A stretch of 64,000 bases of DNA from Croceitalea sp947503285. GTDB lineage: Bacteria > Bacteroidota > Bacteroidia > Flavobacteriales > Flavobacteriaceae. Location of the stretch: positions 1 through 64,000 of the forward strand of contig NZ_BTGQ01000006.1 in the NCBI RefSeq assembly GCF_036985505.1, in the 5' to 3' direction. Positions within the stretch are counted from its first letter, which is position 1; each line of letters starts with the position of its first letter. Of the stretch, positions 18,588 to 27,551 are shown one piece after another. Position numbers and translations under genes: made by a program. The notes under the pieces are model-generated. The model was not told the DNA's origin and searched no databases. It worked only from the letters and a program-made list of their open reading frames with translations.

Positions 18588-19511
18588 ATGAATGAGATCA
18601 AAATATTTTGTCCCGCTACTATAGCCAATGTCTCCTGCGGATTCGATGTACTCGGCCTGGCACTTGAAAGCGTAGGCGATGAAATGGTGGTTCGAAAAAC
18701 GAAGTCCCCTGAAATCAGGATTTCAAAAATCGAAGGGCAGCAACTTCCTATGGAAACCAATAAAAATGTTGCGGGAGTAGCAGCGTCCGCTCTGTTGGAA
18801 AAAAGCAACTATGAAGGCGGTTTTGAAATTGAGATTTATAAAAGGATAAAACCTGGCAGTGGTATCGGTAGTAGTGCTGCGAGTGCTGCCGGGGTAGTTT
18901 GGGCCATAAATGAGCTTTTAAAAAGACCTTTTTCAAAACAAGAATTGGTCACGTTTGCCATGCAAGGGGAAAAACTGGCCAGTAACGTTGCCCATGCAGA
19001 TAATGTCGCGCCAGCAATTTATGGCGGTTTTACACTGGTCAGAAGCTACGACCCCTTGGATATTGTCTCTATTCACACACCTAGGGCGTTGTTTGCAACG
19101 GTCATACATCCACAAATTGAAATTAAGACATCCGATTCAAGAAAAGTTTTAAAAGCCAACATATCCCTTGAAAAAGGAATAAAACAATGGGGAAACCTTG
19201 GAGGTTTGATCGCAGGGCTATTCACTGAAGACTATGATCTAATCGGTCGGTCGTTAGAAGACCACGTCATCGAGCCGATCCGTTCCATTTTGATTCCTGG
19301 TTTTGATGAAATAAAATCAAGATCATTGGAAGCGGGAGCTTTAGGATGCGGAATTTCCGGATCAGGGCCTTCTATTTTTGCGTTGAGCAAAGGTGAAGCT
19401 ACGGCACAAAAAGTAGCGAGCAGTATGGCCGCCGTCTATCACGCAATCGGATTGAATTTTGAAACACATGTCTCTAGTATTTGCCCGCAAGGTGTAAAAC
19501 AAATAAACTGA
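18588..19511 (+). CDS. thrB: homoserine kinase
   Basis: A 307-aa GHMP-family kinase that makes O-phosphohomoserine from homoserine and ATP. The phosphate-binding loop KPGSGIGSSAASAAG lies at about residue 87, the N-terminal motif is CPATIANVSCGFDVLGLAL, and the C-terminal Gly-rich GCGISGSGPSIFAL is present. Length is typical. It starts 2 bp after thrA and is followed by thrC after 4 bp, so translation is probably coupled. Confidence 0.96.
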   Translation: MNEIKIFCPATIANVSCGFDVLGLALESVGDEMVVRKTKSPEIRISKIEGQQLPMETNKNVAGVAASALLEKSNYEGGFEIEIYKRIKPGSGIGSSAASAAGVVWAINELLKRPFSKQELVTFAMQGEKLASNVAHADNVAPAIYGGFTLVRSYDPLDIVSIHTPRALFATVIHPQIEIKTSDSRKVLKANISLEKGIKQWGNLGGLIAGLFTEDYDLIGRSLEDHVIEPIRSILIPGFDEIKSRSLEAGALGCGISGSGPSIFALSKGEATAQKVASSMAAVYHAIGLNFETHVSSICPQGVKQIN

Positions 19512-19515
19512 CCAA

Positions 19516-20808
19516 ATGAAGTTCCATAGCTTAAATAACCCTACTGAGAAGGTTTCATTCAAAGATGCAGTGGTAGCAGGCATTGCACCAGATAAAGGAT
19601 TGTACTTTCCTGAACGTATTACCCCCCTACCCGCCCCCTTTTTTGAAAACATTGCATCCCTATCAAATCAAGGGATCGCATTTAAGGCAATACATCAATT
19701 TGTCTCAGAAGATGTTACCGATACACAACTTCGATCCATATTAGAGCGGGTTTTAGATTTTGACTTTCCCGTAGTTGACATCGAAGATAACGTTGGTACG
19801 CTCGAACTTTTTCACGGTCCGACAATGGCCTTTAAAGATGTGGGCGCCCGTTTTATGGCCAATTGCTTAGGTTGTTTTTCAAAAGAAGGAGAAGAAGTTA
19901 CCGTATTAGTGGCTACTTCCGGTGATACCGGAGGGGCAGTGGCAAACGGATTCTTAGGTGTAGAGGGGGTTAAAGTCGTTATTCTATATCCGAGTGGAAA
20001 AGTGAGTGAAATACAAGAAAAACAACTGACGACTTTAGGTCGAAATATCAAGGCCATCGAAGTGGATGGTACTTTTGATGATTGCCAGACTATGGTCAAA
20101 ACGGCGTTTTTGGATAAGGACATCACCACCTCAAAAAAGCTGACCTCTGCCAATAGTATCAATGTGGCGAGATGGTTGCCCCAGCTGTTCTATTTCCTAT
20201 TCGCCTACAAGCAAGCTAAGATGCAACATAAAGAAATCGTATTTTCAATACCATCAGGTAATTTCGGTAATTTATGCGCGGGTATGGTAGCCCAACGACT
20301 GGGTATGCCTGTGAACCATTTCATTGCCGCAACCAATATCAATGATACCGTTCCGCAATTTATGGCCTCCGGTTCGTATCGACCAAAACCTTCTTCAGCT
20401 ACCATTTCAAATGCAATGGACGTTGGTGACCCAAGTAATTTTATTCGTATTCGACATTTGTATCATAATGATTTTGAGTTGCTGGCCAAAAACCTCTCTT
20501 CATATGCCTTTGACGATGATACCACAAAGCAAGCAATGAAATCGGTTTATAAGAAAACTGGTTATGTCATGGACCCCCATGGGGCGGTTGGCTACTTGGG
20601 GTTGAAAAAATATCAAGAAACACATGCCAATACATACGGCATCTTTTTAGAGACCGCCCATCCTGTAAAGTTTTTGGATGTTGTTGAGAACAACCTTGAC
20701 ATAACCCTTGAAATTCCACCACGGATAAAATCGATAATGGGTAAGGAGAAAGTGGCCACACAAATAGCAACTTATGGTGAATTAAAATCTATTTTAAAGG
20801 ATAGTTAA
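19516..20808 (+). CDS. thrC: threonine synthase
   Basis: A 430-aa PLP enzyme (fold type II) that turns O-phosphohomoserine into threonine and phosphate. The PLP Lys is in HGPTMAFKDVGARF (about residue 108), with the phosphate-binding ATSGDTGGAVANGFLG and the IPSGNFGNLCAG loop. The N-terminal MKFHSLNNPTEKVSFKDAV is typical of the family. It is the last gene of the thr operon, followed by a terminator. Confidence 0.96.
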   Translation: MKFHSLNNPTEKVSFKDAVVAGIAPDKGLYFPERITPLPAPFFENIASLSNQGIAFKAIHQFVSEDVTDTQLRSILERVLDFDFPVVDIEDNVGTLELFHGPTMAFKDVGARFMANCLGCFSKEGEEVTVLVATSGDTGGAVANGFLGVEGVKVVILYPSGKVSEIQEKQLTTLGRNIKAIEVDGTFDDCQTMVKTAFLDKDITTSKKLTSANSINVARWLPQLFYFLFAYKQAKMQHKEIVFSIPSGNFGNLCAGMVAQRLGMPVNHFIAATNINDTVPQFMASGSYRPKPSSATISNAMDVGDPSNFIRIRHLYHNDFELLAKNLSSYAFDDDTTKQAMKSVYKKTGYVMDPHGAVGYLGLKKYQETHANTYGIFLETAHPVKFLDVVENNLDITLEIPPRIKSIMGKEKVATQIATYGELKSILKDS

Positions 20809-20819
20809 GGCTTTTTTTC

Positions 20820-20842
20820 AAAAAAGGAATCCCTTTTTTTTT
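20820..20842 (+). terminator. terminator after thrC
   Basis: The stem AAAAAAGG/CCTTTTTT with a 4-nt loop runs into a T tract, 12 nt beyond the thrC stop. Confidence 0.65.
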
Positions 20843-20856
20843 ATAAAACAAATGGT

Positions 20857-20893
20857 TTGGTAGGAATCCCACACCATTATTTCAATATTTTTG
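20857..20893 (+). promoter_or_regulatory. likely promoter of gcvT
   Basis: TATTTTTG at 20886-20893 is a full -7 match. The nearest TTG (20857-20859) is 26 nt upstream, which is longer than usual. The long leader that results argues for ATG 20996 as the gcvT start. Confidence 0.4.
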
Positions 20894-20995
20894 CGAAGAC
20901 CAATGGACTGGGTAGATAAGATTTTTTTTTTAAATCCACTTCAGTATTTGATTGCAGATCAAATTGGTCCGATAAAATACAATAACTATCAACAG

Positions 20996-22084
20996 ATGAA
21001 AAATACCGCACTTACGCAAACCCATATCGATTTAGGGGCCAAAATGGTGCCCTTTGCAGGTTTTACCATGCCTGTTTCCTATGAAGGGGTAACCCTTGAA
21101 CATGAAACGGTTAGAAAAGCTGTTGGCGTTTTTGATGTTTCACACATGGGGGAATTTTTGATCGAAGGTCCAAATGCACTAAATCTCATACAAAAAGTAA
21201 GTTCTAACGATGCGACAAAACTTACCGTAGGGAAAGCACAATACAGTTGTCTGCCAAATGAAACGGGTGGTATTGTTGATGATTTAATCATCTATAAGAT
21301 AAAGGAAGAAACGTATCTACTCGTGGTCAATGCTTCCAATATCGAAAAAGACTGGCAGCATATCTCAACATATAACACTTCTATCGGGGCAACAATGCGA
21401 AACTTATCCGACGAGTATTCCTTGCTTGCCATACAAGGGCCAAAAGCTGTTGAAGCTATGCAATCATTATCCTCCCATGATTTATCGGAAATTAAGTTCT
21501 ACAATTTCGTGGTCGGTGATTTTGCAGGCGTTGAACATGTAATCATCTCCGCTACAGGCTATACGGGTTCTGGCGGATTTGAGATCTATTGTAAAAACTC
21601 GGAAGTGAAACAAGTCTGGGATAAGGTTTTGGAGGCTGGAAAGGATTTTGGAATTAAGCCAATTGGACTGGCCGCTAGGGACACCTTAAGGTTGGAAATG
21701 GGATATTGCCTCTATGGAAACGATATCGATGACACCACTTCGCCACTGGAGGCCGGACTCGGATGGGTCACCAAATTCACTAAAGATTTTGTCAACCATG
21801 AAGCTTTGGCCGAACAAAAGGAGGCAGGTGTGACCAGAAAGCTGGTCGCTTTTGAAATGGATCAAAAGGCCATACCAAGACATGGGTACACTATCACCGA
21901 CACCGAACAAAATGCAATAGGCCAGGTGACCTCGGGTACCATGGCACCTTCGTTGGGCATTGGAATCGGATTGGGTTATGTAAGTAAACCCTTTTCAAGA
22001 CAAGGTGAGAAAATCCATATCCAAATACGAAAAAAATCCGTTCCCGCAACAATTGTCAAGCTACCATTTTATAAAGGTCAATGA
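20996..22084 (+). CDS. gcvT: glycine cleavage system aminomethyltransferase (T protein)
   Basis: A 362-aa protein that takes the aminomethyl group from the H protein, passes C1 to tetrahydrofolate and releases ammonia. The N-terminus MKNTALTQTHIDLGAKMVPF with AGFTMPVSY is the usual family start. An in-frame extension of 35 codons upstream is non-conserved-looking and overlaps the promoter. Seen further on: VGVFDVSHMGEF, ATGYTGSGGFEIY (folate-binding Asp/Glu region) and GLAARDTLRLEMGYCLYGNDID. Its stop overlaps the glsA start (ATGA). Confidence 0.94.
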   Translation: MKNTALTQTHIDLGAKMVPFAGFTMPVSYEGVTLEHETVRKAVGVFDVSHMGEFLIEGPNALNLIQKVSSNDATKLTVGKAQYSCLPNETGGIVDDLIIYKIKEETYLLVVNASNIEKDWQHISTYNTSIGATMRNLSDEYSLLAIQGPKAVEAMQSLSSHDLSEIKFYNFVVGDFAGVEHVIISATGYTGSGGFEIYCKNSEVKQVWDKVLEAGKDFGIKPIGLAARDTLRLEMGYCLYGNDIDDTTSPLEAGLGWVTKFTKDFVNHEALAEQKEAGVTRKLVAFEMDQKAIPRHGYTITDTEQNAIGQVTSGTMAPSLGIGIGLGYVSKPFSRQGEKIHIQIRKKSVPATIVKLPFYKGQ

Positions 22085-22995
22085 TAGATTTTCAACACAT
22101 CATTGATACCATTGCCAAAGAGGCAAATACTGCAGAAGAAAGGGGAAAAGTGGCTTCTTATATTCCTGAATTGTCAAAGGTAAGTGCCAAAAAGTTTGGT
22201 ATTACTTTGTTGGATGCAGATGGGAACAGTTTTTCAGCGGGTGATTCAAATGAGCGATTTTCCATTCAAAGTATCTCTAAAGTACTGGCCTTGGCCAAAG
22301 CGTTTGATTTGGAAGGAGACCACCTATGGCAACGAGTGGGCGTCGAACCTTCGGGAGACCCCTTTAACCATCTTTCTTTATTGGAAATGGAAAACGGTAT
22401 CCCTCGAAACCCCTTGATCAATGCCGGGGCCATTGTTATTTGTGATATTTTGGTTTCAAAACTGAATGCGCCCAAACAAGATTTTTTGACATTTGTACAA
22501 CAAATCGCAAATGACCCGACCATTACTTATGACGAAGCGGTTGCCCAATCTGAGAAAAAGACAGGATTTAAGAATTATGCCGCGGCATACCTTATAAAGT
22601 CTTACGGAAACCTTACCAATGATGTGGAAACCGTATTAGATCTTTATTTTTATATGTGTTCGTTAACACTTTCTTGCGAACAATTGGTCAAAGTGTTTTA
22701 TATTTTTATGAACCATGGCAAATGCCTTAGAAATCAACACTATTTAAATATATTTCAGATAAAACGGATTAATGCCATTATGCTTACCTGTGGATTCTAC
22801 GATGAGGCGGGTGAATTTGCCTTTGAAGTTGGTTTACCGGGCAAAAGCGGCGTAGGTGGGGGTATCGTAGCACTTTTACCCAATGAATTTTGTGTTGCGA
22901 CATGGTCGCCGGGATTGAACGACAAAGGAAATTCAAAGCTAGGGATGCGCGCCCTAGAAAAGTTGACCACAAAAACGGGCTTATCCATATTTTAA
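22081..22995 (+). CDS. glsA: glutaminase
   Basis: A 304-aa enzyme that hydrolyses glutamine to glutamate and ammonia; it has the beta-lactamase/DD-peptidase fold. The nucleophile motif SxxK is in RFSIQSISKVLALAKAF (about residues 60-65). Also typical are NPLINAGAIVI, a Tyr-containing segment near 190 and PGKSGVGGGIVALLP. Length is normal. It overlaps gcvT by 4 nt, so translation is coupled. A functional link between the two may be ammonia or one-carbon metabolism; that is inference. Confidence 0.94.
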   Translation: MIDFQHIIDTIAKEANTAEERGKVASYIPELSKVSAKKFGITLLDADGNSFSAGDSNERFSIQSISKVLALAKAFDLEGDHLWQRVGVEPSGDPFNHLSLLEMENGIPRNPLINAGAIVICDILVSKLNAPKQDFLTFVQQIANDPTITYDEAVAQSEKKTGFKNYAAAYLIKSYGNLTNDVETVLDLYFYMCSLTLSCEQLVKVFYIFMNHGKCLRNQHYLNIFQIKRINAIMLTCGFYDEAGEFAFEVGLPGKSGVGGGIVALLPNEFCVATWSPGLNDKGNSKLGMRALEKLTTKTGLSIF

Positions 22996-23817
22996 TTGAA
23001 GAAAAAGAAAATCCTCATACTCGGTGGTAGCGGTTTCATTGGCCATGCTCTTTATAAGGAGTTGTGCAATTATTATGACACTTATGGTACCTATTTCAAC
23101 AATTCCTCATTTCAAGACAACAGACAATTCTACGAGTATGACCTTCAAGAAGATGATATTTTTGATGTTTTGGAAGCCGTAAGGCCAGATTACATCATAT
23201 CGGCTTTACGGGGTGACTTTACGGCCCAGGTTCAAGCCCATATCCATTTAATGGAATATGTATCAAAGCGTGAATGCAAGCTATACTTCATCTCTTCGGC
23301 CAATGTTTTCGATGCTTACAGTAAGTATCCTTCTTATGAGAATGACAAGACACTTTCAGAAAGTGTTTACGGAAGGTTGAAAATTCGTATTGAGAATATG
23401 ATGATGCGTATGTCGAAAAAAAAGATGGGGATCTTAAGGGTACCCATGGTTTTTGGAAATACATCACCTCGGGTACGGGATCTAAAATCACAACTTACCG
23501 CCAATGAACCCATAGAAGTATTTCCGAACCTCATCATCAATGTCACCAATGATGATCGGCTGACCCAGCAAGTGCACTATTTGATAAATCGCGATAAATA
23601 TGGTATTTTTCATTTAGGCAGTATGGATTTGGTGCATCATGAAGATTTTATCAAAGAAGTCATCAAACGTTTGGGCAATTATCACCCGCTGTTAAAAAAA
23701 GTATATACCACCAATGAAGATAGGTACTTGGCCGCACTGCCAAAAGAAAATCGATTGCCCAAAAATCTTCGCATCACCTATCAAGAAGTTATCGACCATC
23801 ATTTGGCAGTAGAATAA
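22996..23817 (+). CDS. SDR-family NAD(P)-dependent sugar reductase, RmlD-like
   Basis: A 273-aa extended short-chain dehydrogenase. It has an N-terminal Rossmann motif ILGGSGFIGHALYKEL, a YISALRG-like mid strand region (DYIISALRG), SSANVF with the catalytic Ser, and YGRLK with the Tyr-x3-Lys pair (about 123-127). The fold is that of dTDP-4-dehydrorhamnose reductases, but the substrate cannot be read off. The gene begins with TTG directly after the glsA stop (no gap); no better start exists and the TTG gives the full Rossmann beta strand. Confidence 0.8.
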   Translation: MKKKKILILGGSGFIGHALYKELCNYYDTYGTYFNNSSFQDNRQFYEYDLQEDDIFDVLEAVRPDYIISALRGDFTAQVQAHIHLMEYVSKRECKLYFISSANVFDAYSKYPSYENDKTLSESVYGRLKIRIENMMMRMSKKKMGILRVPMVFGNTSPRVRDLKSQLTANEPIEVFPNLIINVTNDDRLTQQVHYLINRDKYGIFHLGSMDLVHHEDFIKEVIKRLGNYHPLLKKVYTTNEDRYLAALPKENRLPKNLRITYQEVIDHHLAVE

Positions 23818-23828
23818 AAAACAAGAAT

Positions 23829-24113
23829 ATGGATAAATTAAACGAGTCACAGATTACGGAACTACTTTTAGAATTGACAGGTTGGGAATATAAAAAGGGC
23901 TCCATTACAAAATCGTATAAGTTCAAGGACTTTAAAGAAGCTTTTGCCTCAATGACAAGAATAGCATTTGAGTGTGAGGCGCAAAACCATCATCCAGAAT
24001 GGGAAAACGTCTACAATTCGTTGACTATTAAGTTGAATACCCATGATGCGGGTGGGGTAACCCAAAAAGACATCGATCTGGCCAAAAAAATTGAGTTTTT
24101 GATGACCTCGTAA
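23829..24113 (+). CDS. phhB: 4a-hydroxytetrahydrobiopterin dehydratase
   Basis: A 94-aa pterin-4a-carbinolamine dehydratase that regenerates tetrahydrobiopterin after aromatic amino acid hydroxylation. The motif NHHPEW with VYNSLTIKLNTHDAGGVT carries the catalytic His residues. Length is typical. It lies 11 bp after the SDR gene and is probably the last gene of the gcvT-glsA unit. No phenylalanine hydroxylase is in this window. Confidence 0.92.
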   Translation: MDKLNESQITELLLELTGWEYKKGSITKSYKFKDFKEAFASMTRIAFECEAQNHHPEWENVYNSLTIKLNTHDAGGVTQKDIDLAKKIEFLMTS

Positions 24114-24186
24114 AGACAGAAATCGGTATTTGTCAGTGCTATGTGTTTTAGTACATTTGTTGTTCTCATTTTAATCAATAGACGTT

Positions 24187-24897
24187 ATGGGTAGAGCTTT
24201 TGAGTTTAGAAAAGCACGTAAAATGAAACGCTGGGCAGCCATGTCTAAAGCCTTTACAAGAATTGGCAAAGACATTGTCATGGCGGTAAAAGAAGGTGGT
24301 CCTGATCCAGATGGCAATTCCCGTTTAAGGGCGGTCATACAGAACGCCAAGGCCGTCAATATGCCCAAAGACAATATTGAAAGGGCCATTAAACGGGCTT
24401 CTGATAAGAGCCAGGGCGATTACAAAGAAGTATTGTTTGAAGGTTATGCCCCACATGGTATTGCTATATTGATTGAAACTGCGACGGACAATAATACGCG
24501 AACCGTGGCAAATGTTCGCAGTTACTTTAATAAGTGTAATGGTAGTTTAAGCACTTCAGGTTCCGTGGAGTTCATGTTTGACCATACCTGTAATTTTAGA
24601 ATCAATGGCGAGGGGCTAGACCCTGAGGAACTCGAATTGGAGCTTATTGATTTTGGGGCGGAAGAGGTTTTTGTTGATGATGATGGCATCTTGATCTATG
24701 CGCCTTTTGAAAGTTTTGGCGATATCCAGAAAGAATTGGAAGCACGTGAAATTGAAATATTATCCTCAGGTTTTGAACGCATTCCGCAAGTGACCAAAGA
24801 ATTGAACGAAGAACAGATAGCGGATGTGGAAAAGCTATTGGAAAAGATCGAGGAAGATGATGATGTGCAGAACGTGTACCACACCATGCAGGAATAA
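24187..24897 (+). CDS. YebC/PmpR family regulator
   Basis: A 236-aa protein of the TACO1/YebC family. The N-terminal domain has GRAFEFRKARKMKRWAAMSKAFTRIGKDI in family order, then PDGNSRLRAVIQNAKAVNMPKDNIERAIKRA (both cited as landmarks only). The C-terminal part is acidic, as usual (IEEDDDVQNVYHTM). Members act as DNA-binding regulators or help translation of proline stretches; which applies here is unknown. It is the last chromosomal gene before the conjugative element and ends at a strong terminator. Confidence 0.9.
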   Translation: MGRAFEFRKARKMKRWAAMSKAFTRIGKDIVMAVKEGGPDPDGNSRLRAVIQNAKAVNMPKDNIERAIKRASDKSQGDYKEVLFEGYAPHGIAILIETATDNNTRTVANVRSYFNKCNGSLSTSGSVEFMFDHTCNFRINGEGLDPEELELELIDFGAEEVFVDDDGILIYAPFESFGDIQKELEAREIEILSSGFERIPQVTKELNEEQIADVEKLLEKIEEDDDVQNVYHTMQE

Positions 24898-24924
24898 ATA
24901 CGCTCACACCCTTTAAATACACGT

Positions 24925-24955
24925 AAAAGCCTCTATATCAATAGAGGCTTTTATT
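24925..24955 (+). terminator. terminator after the yebC-family gene
   Basis: The 12-bp stem AAAAGCCTCTAT/ATAGAGGCTTTT has a 4-nt loop and is followed by ATTGTTT. It marks the last chromosomal feature seen before the element; the attachment core must lie near here or further left. Confidence 0.85.
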
Positions 24956-24994
24956 GTTTATAATCGTTTATATTTCATTATATTTATGCATATT

Positions 24995-25015
24995 CCGAAC
25001 TAATACCGAACTAAT
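24995..25015 (+). repeat. two direct 10-bp repeats at the integrase start
   Basis: CCGAACTAAT occurs twice, at 24995-25004 and 25006-25015, with an 11-bp period (one helical turn). The second copy overlaps the integrase ATG. It may be an arm-type recombinase site or an operator; the only evidence is the repeat and its position. Confidence 0.55.
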
Positions 25016-26204
25016 GAATTTCAACTATTATCTTTCCTCTTATTTAAAAAAGAACGGAACCCAATTAATCAGACTTAAAATTGAGACTTCTAAAAAGGAT
25101 GTCCAGTATATTGACTCTGGAATATCCGTACTAAAAAACCAGTGGGACGACAAAAAGAAAAAAATAAAAAGGCATCCACTTGAAGAAAAACTGAACGCCA
25201 ATCTCCAATCCTTATTGATCTCTGTTCAACAAATCTATTACAATAATAAAGGGATTTCGGCCAAACGCTTGCTCCTTCTTTATAAGAATAACAAGAAGTA
25301 TGATACTAGTTCTTTTTTGGACTTCTATCAACAAATAGTCGATGAAGCTAGGTTAAAAGGTAAAATCCGCACTGCCAACACACAACAGAAGTACATCCAA
25401 AAACTAAAAAAATTCTCGAGCTACGTTTCATTCTCCGATCTTTCCGTACAATTCGCCAAGGATTATGAAAAATGGATGCTTGAAAAAGGGAATAAAATTA
25501 ATACCGTCGCCTCGAATTTCAAGTCAATGTATGCAGTTCTAAATAAAGCAATGAAAATGGGTGTTATAAAGGAAAATCCCATAAGAGGCTATACAATAGT
25601 AACTGAGAATGTTGAAAAAGACTCATTGACTTTTGAAGAAATCACCAAACTTTCAGAATTGGAAATCCCTGTAAGATTCAAAGGGATGATCAAAGCCAGG
25701 GACATGTTCCTATTTTCCTTCTATACAGCTGGCATGAGATTTTCTGATATATGCAAGCTTAAATGGGAAAATATTGCCGGAAATGAAATCGTATATACTA
25801 TGGGCAAATCCAGAACTAGAGCCGGTGCAAAAAGAACTTTGCCTTTGACTCCTAAGGCTGTGGCTATACTAGAAAATTATAAAGGTAGAAACAATACTTT
25901 TATCTTTCCTCCCCTTTATGGAATGGACAATAAAAATGCAGAAGAAATAGAACACAAATTATATATTGCCAATAATGCTATAAACCGGTCATTGCGTAAT
26001 GCTTGTGAAAAAGCAGAAATAGGAAAATGGGTAAATATGCATATGGCAAAACATTCCTTCGCCGACTTTGCGGTAAAAAAAGATACTGGGTTGTTAATGA
26101 TCTCCAAACTATTGGGGCATACCAAATTGTCCACCACACAGCATTATTTAAAAGATTTTTACCATAAGGAAGAAGCAGAAGAAATGAATCGATTGTTCGG
26201 TTGA
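25014..26204 (+). CDS. tyrosine recombinase / ICE integrase
   Basis: A 396-aa integrase. It has an N-terminal arm-binding region (to about 85), a SAM-like core-binding domain (about 105-205) and a catalytic domain (about 215-390). Arg I is in AGMRFSDICKL and the beta-hairpin Lys in KSRTRAGAKRTLPL. The HxxR box reads HMAKHSF (His 343, Lys 346), so Lys stands where Arg II is usual. LGHTKLSTTQHYL carries the nucleophile Tyr. The ATG at 25014 is preferred over an in-frame TTG at 24954 that overlaps the terminator. It probably catalyses integration and excision of the element to its right. Confidence 0.9.
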   Translation: MNFNYYLSSYLKKNGTQLIRLKIETSKKDVQYIDSGISVLKNQWDDKKKKIKRHPLEEKLNANLQSLLISVQQIYYNNKGISAKRLLLLYKNNKKYDTSSFLDFYQQIVDEARLKGKIRTANTQQKYIQKLKKFSSYVSFSDLSVQFAKDYEKWMLEKGNKINTVASNFKSMYAVLNKAMKMGVIKENPIRGYTIVTENVEKDSLTFEEITKLSELEIPVRFKGMIKARDMFLFSFYTAGMRFSDICKLKWENIAGNEIVYTMGKSRTRAGAKRTLPLTPKAVAILENYKGRNNTFIFPPLYGMDNKNAEEIEHKLYIANNAINRSLRNACEKAEIGKWVNMHMAKHSFADFAVKKDTGLLMISKLLGHTKLSTTQHYLKDFYHKEEAEEMNRLFG

Positions 26205-26223
26205 AGTGCTTTTCATGCAACAC

Positions 26224-26475
26224 TTAAACTACTTCATTAATAGTGATATAATACCCTTTGTCCACTCTTATGGATATTTCCCCCTTTCTGAGTTTTTGAT
26301 TGACCGAATAAATGTCTTCATAAGCATACAGGTATTTTTTGCCAACTTTGAAAAAACTGACTAATCCTAGATCCCGTAAAGCCTGCATGATCTGTCCATT
26401 GTACGATACACCAAGCTTTTCGCAAAACGCCTTACCGGTCAGATTAAGGGGTTGTATGTTTACTTGATTGCCCAT
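26224..26475 (-). CDS. small HTH protein, excisionase-like
   Basis: An 83-aa protein. The segment LTGKAFCEKLGVSYNGQIMQ looks like a helix-turn-helix, followed by KVGKKYLYAYEDI, which resembles the wing of MerR/Xis-type DNA-binding proteins. It lies convergently beside the integrase, the usual place for an excisionase or directionality factor. It could equally be a regulator of the mobilization genes upstream of it. Confidence 0.55.
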   Translation of the reverse strand: MGNQVNIQPLNLTGKAFCEKLGVSYNGQIMQALRDLGLVSFFKVGKKYLYAYEDIYSVNQKLRKGEISIRVDKGYYITINEVV

Positions 26476-26501
26476 TGAATTTTACGACACTCTGATTCGA
26501 T

Positions 26502-27551
26502 TTATTTGTTCAATCCCTTTCTTTTCTTCTTTCTTTTAGACTTTTTTCTGGCACCATGGTCAGTAAGTTCCAGCTTAAAAGGATTCCATTCCGATTCATC
26601 CATTAAAGACTCGACTATTCCATTTTCCTTAATTTCTCCCACATGACTTTTTGATTGTTGAGCAGAATTTCGAGTGCCTTTTGCAGTCCCATTATTTCTT
26701 GGTTCAACCTTGACTGTTCCTTCAGTGTTTCCTTCGTCAGCTTGATCAGTTCCTCGTTCTTTTCCATTAGCCGATAATATAATTGAACGGTCTCTTGTTT
26801 GCTCATAATCGATTTGTTTTACAATACTGTTCCATGAAAAAATTTTACCAAGGGTACTGCCTTTATATACCACATTTTGATATTTGAAAGATATCCCCGA
26901 AACCCTGCCTGTGGTTTCGCTTACGTTGAATCTAGGCAAGATATTTTGCTCTTGTAGCAACTTGATAAATTCTGTTGTGTCCATTGCTTTTGAGATTGCC
27001 GAACCAATTCGCTCCTGTAGGACAAGTTTGATAGGTACATCGCCTGTTCTCAGGGTTTTCTCTATTTCCTTTTGATCAAGTGATTTTTTTCCACCAATTT
27101 TTGTTGAAATTTGAGTCAACCCAAATTTCCTCTCCAAATCATTGAGCACTTCCCGGCTTCTTCTTTTAATGTTACTGTCACTCGTTATCCTACCCGAATA
27201 CCTGACCCTATTGCCCACTATATGGATGTGTTCGTGTTCCGTGTCCGTATGACGGTACATAATGAACTGGTTGTTATCGAAACCCATCTTCATTAGATAG
27301 TCGCATCCCAATGAAGCAAATTCATTATCGTCCAATTGGTCAGAGTACGGCAGGTTCAAGGAAACATGAAGGACCGCATTCCCAAGTCCCGGACGCAATT
27401 GCCTGATCAAATTGAATTCCTGTGTCATGTTTACCGCTGTGGAATACTCTATATTGGAATCGATCACATACCCTACACCTTCGCTTACCTTTTTCTCATT
27501 GTAGGCAAGAACACCGTAAAAATCCTTTCCTATGGTTATCTTACCTATCAT
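26502..27551 (-). CDS. relaxase / mobilization nuclease
   Basis: A 349-aa HUH relaxase of the MobA/VirD2-like kind used by Bacteroidota elements. It would nick oriT and pilot the transferred strand. The metal-binding His cluster is in RHTDTEHEHIHIVGNRV (about residues 100-116), and a Tyr suitable as nucleophile lies in the first 40 residues (YGVLAYNEKK). The relaxase domain covers about 1-150. The C-terminal third (about 255-335) is Gly/Asn/Thr/Lys-rich and looks disordered, ending in a basic KKSKRKKKRKG tail. Another frame of that part is open (26615-26806). The start overlaps the mobC-like gene by 11 nt. Confidence 0.85.
   Translation of the reverse strand: MIGKITIGKDFYGVLAYNEKKVSEGVGYVIDSNIEYSTAVNMTQEFNLIRQLRPGLGNAVLHVSLNLPYSDQLDDNEFASLGCDYLMKMGFDNNQFIMYRHTDTEHEHIHIVGNRVRYSGRITSDSNIKRRSREVLNDLERKFGLTQISTKIGGKKSLDQKEIEKTLRTGDVPIKLVLQERIGSAISKAMDTTEFIKLLQEQNILPRFNVSETTGRVSGISFKYQNVVYKGSTLGKIFSWNSIVKQIDYEQTRDRSIILSANGKERGTDQADEGNTEGTVKVEPRNNGTAKGTRNSAQQSKSHVGEIKENGIVESLMDESEWNPFKLELTDHGARKKSKRKKKRKGLNK
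26615..26806 (-). CDS. overprinted small coiled-coil ORF inside relaxase
   Basis: A 63-codon ORF beginning with ATG lies in another frame of the relaxase C-terminal region. It encodes a regular amphipathic helix (LYYRLMEKNEELIKLTKETL, then LNQEIMGLQKALEILL) with heptad-like hydrophobics, while the relaxase frame here is low-complexity. The upstream AAACAAATCGATT is A-rich, which suits Bacteroidota initiation. Nested accessory genes are known inside relaxase genes, e.g. mobB in RSF1010 mobA. Whether this one is translated is unproven. Confidence 0.4.
   Translation of the reverse strand: MSKQETVQLYYRLMEKNEELIKLTKETLKEQSRLNQEIMGLQKALEILLNNQKVMWEKLRKME

Noticed and set aside
24925..24955. yebC terminator stem as the ICE attachment site
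   Set aside because: It works as an ordinary terminator; without the far end of the element a direct repeat cannot be shown.
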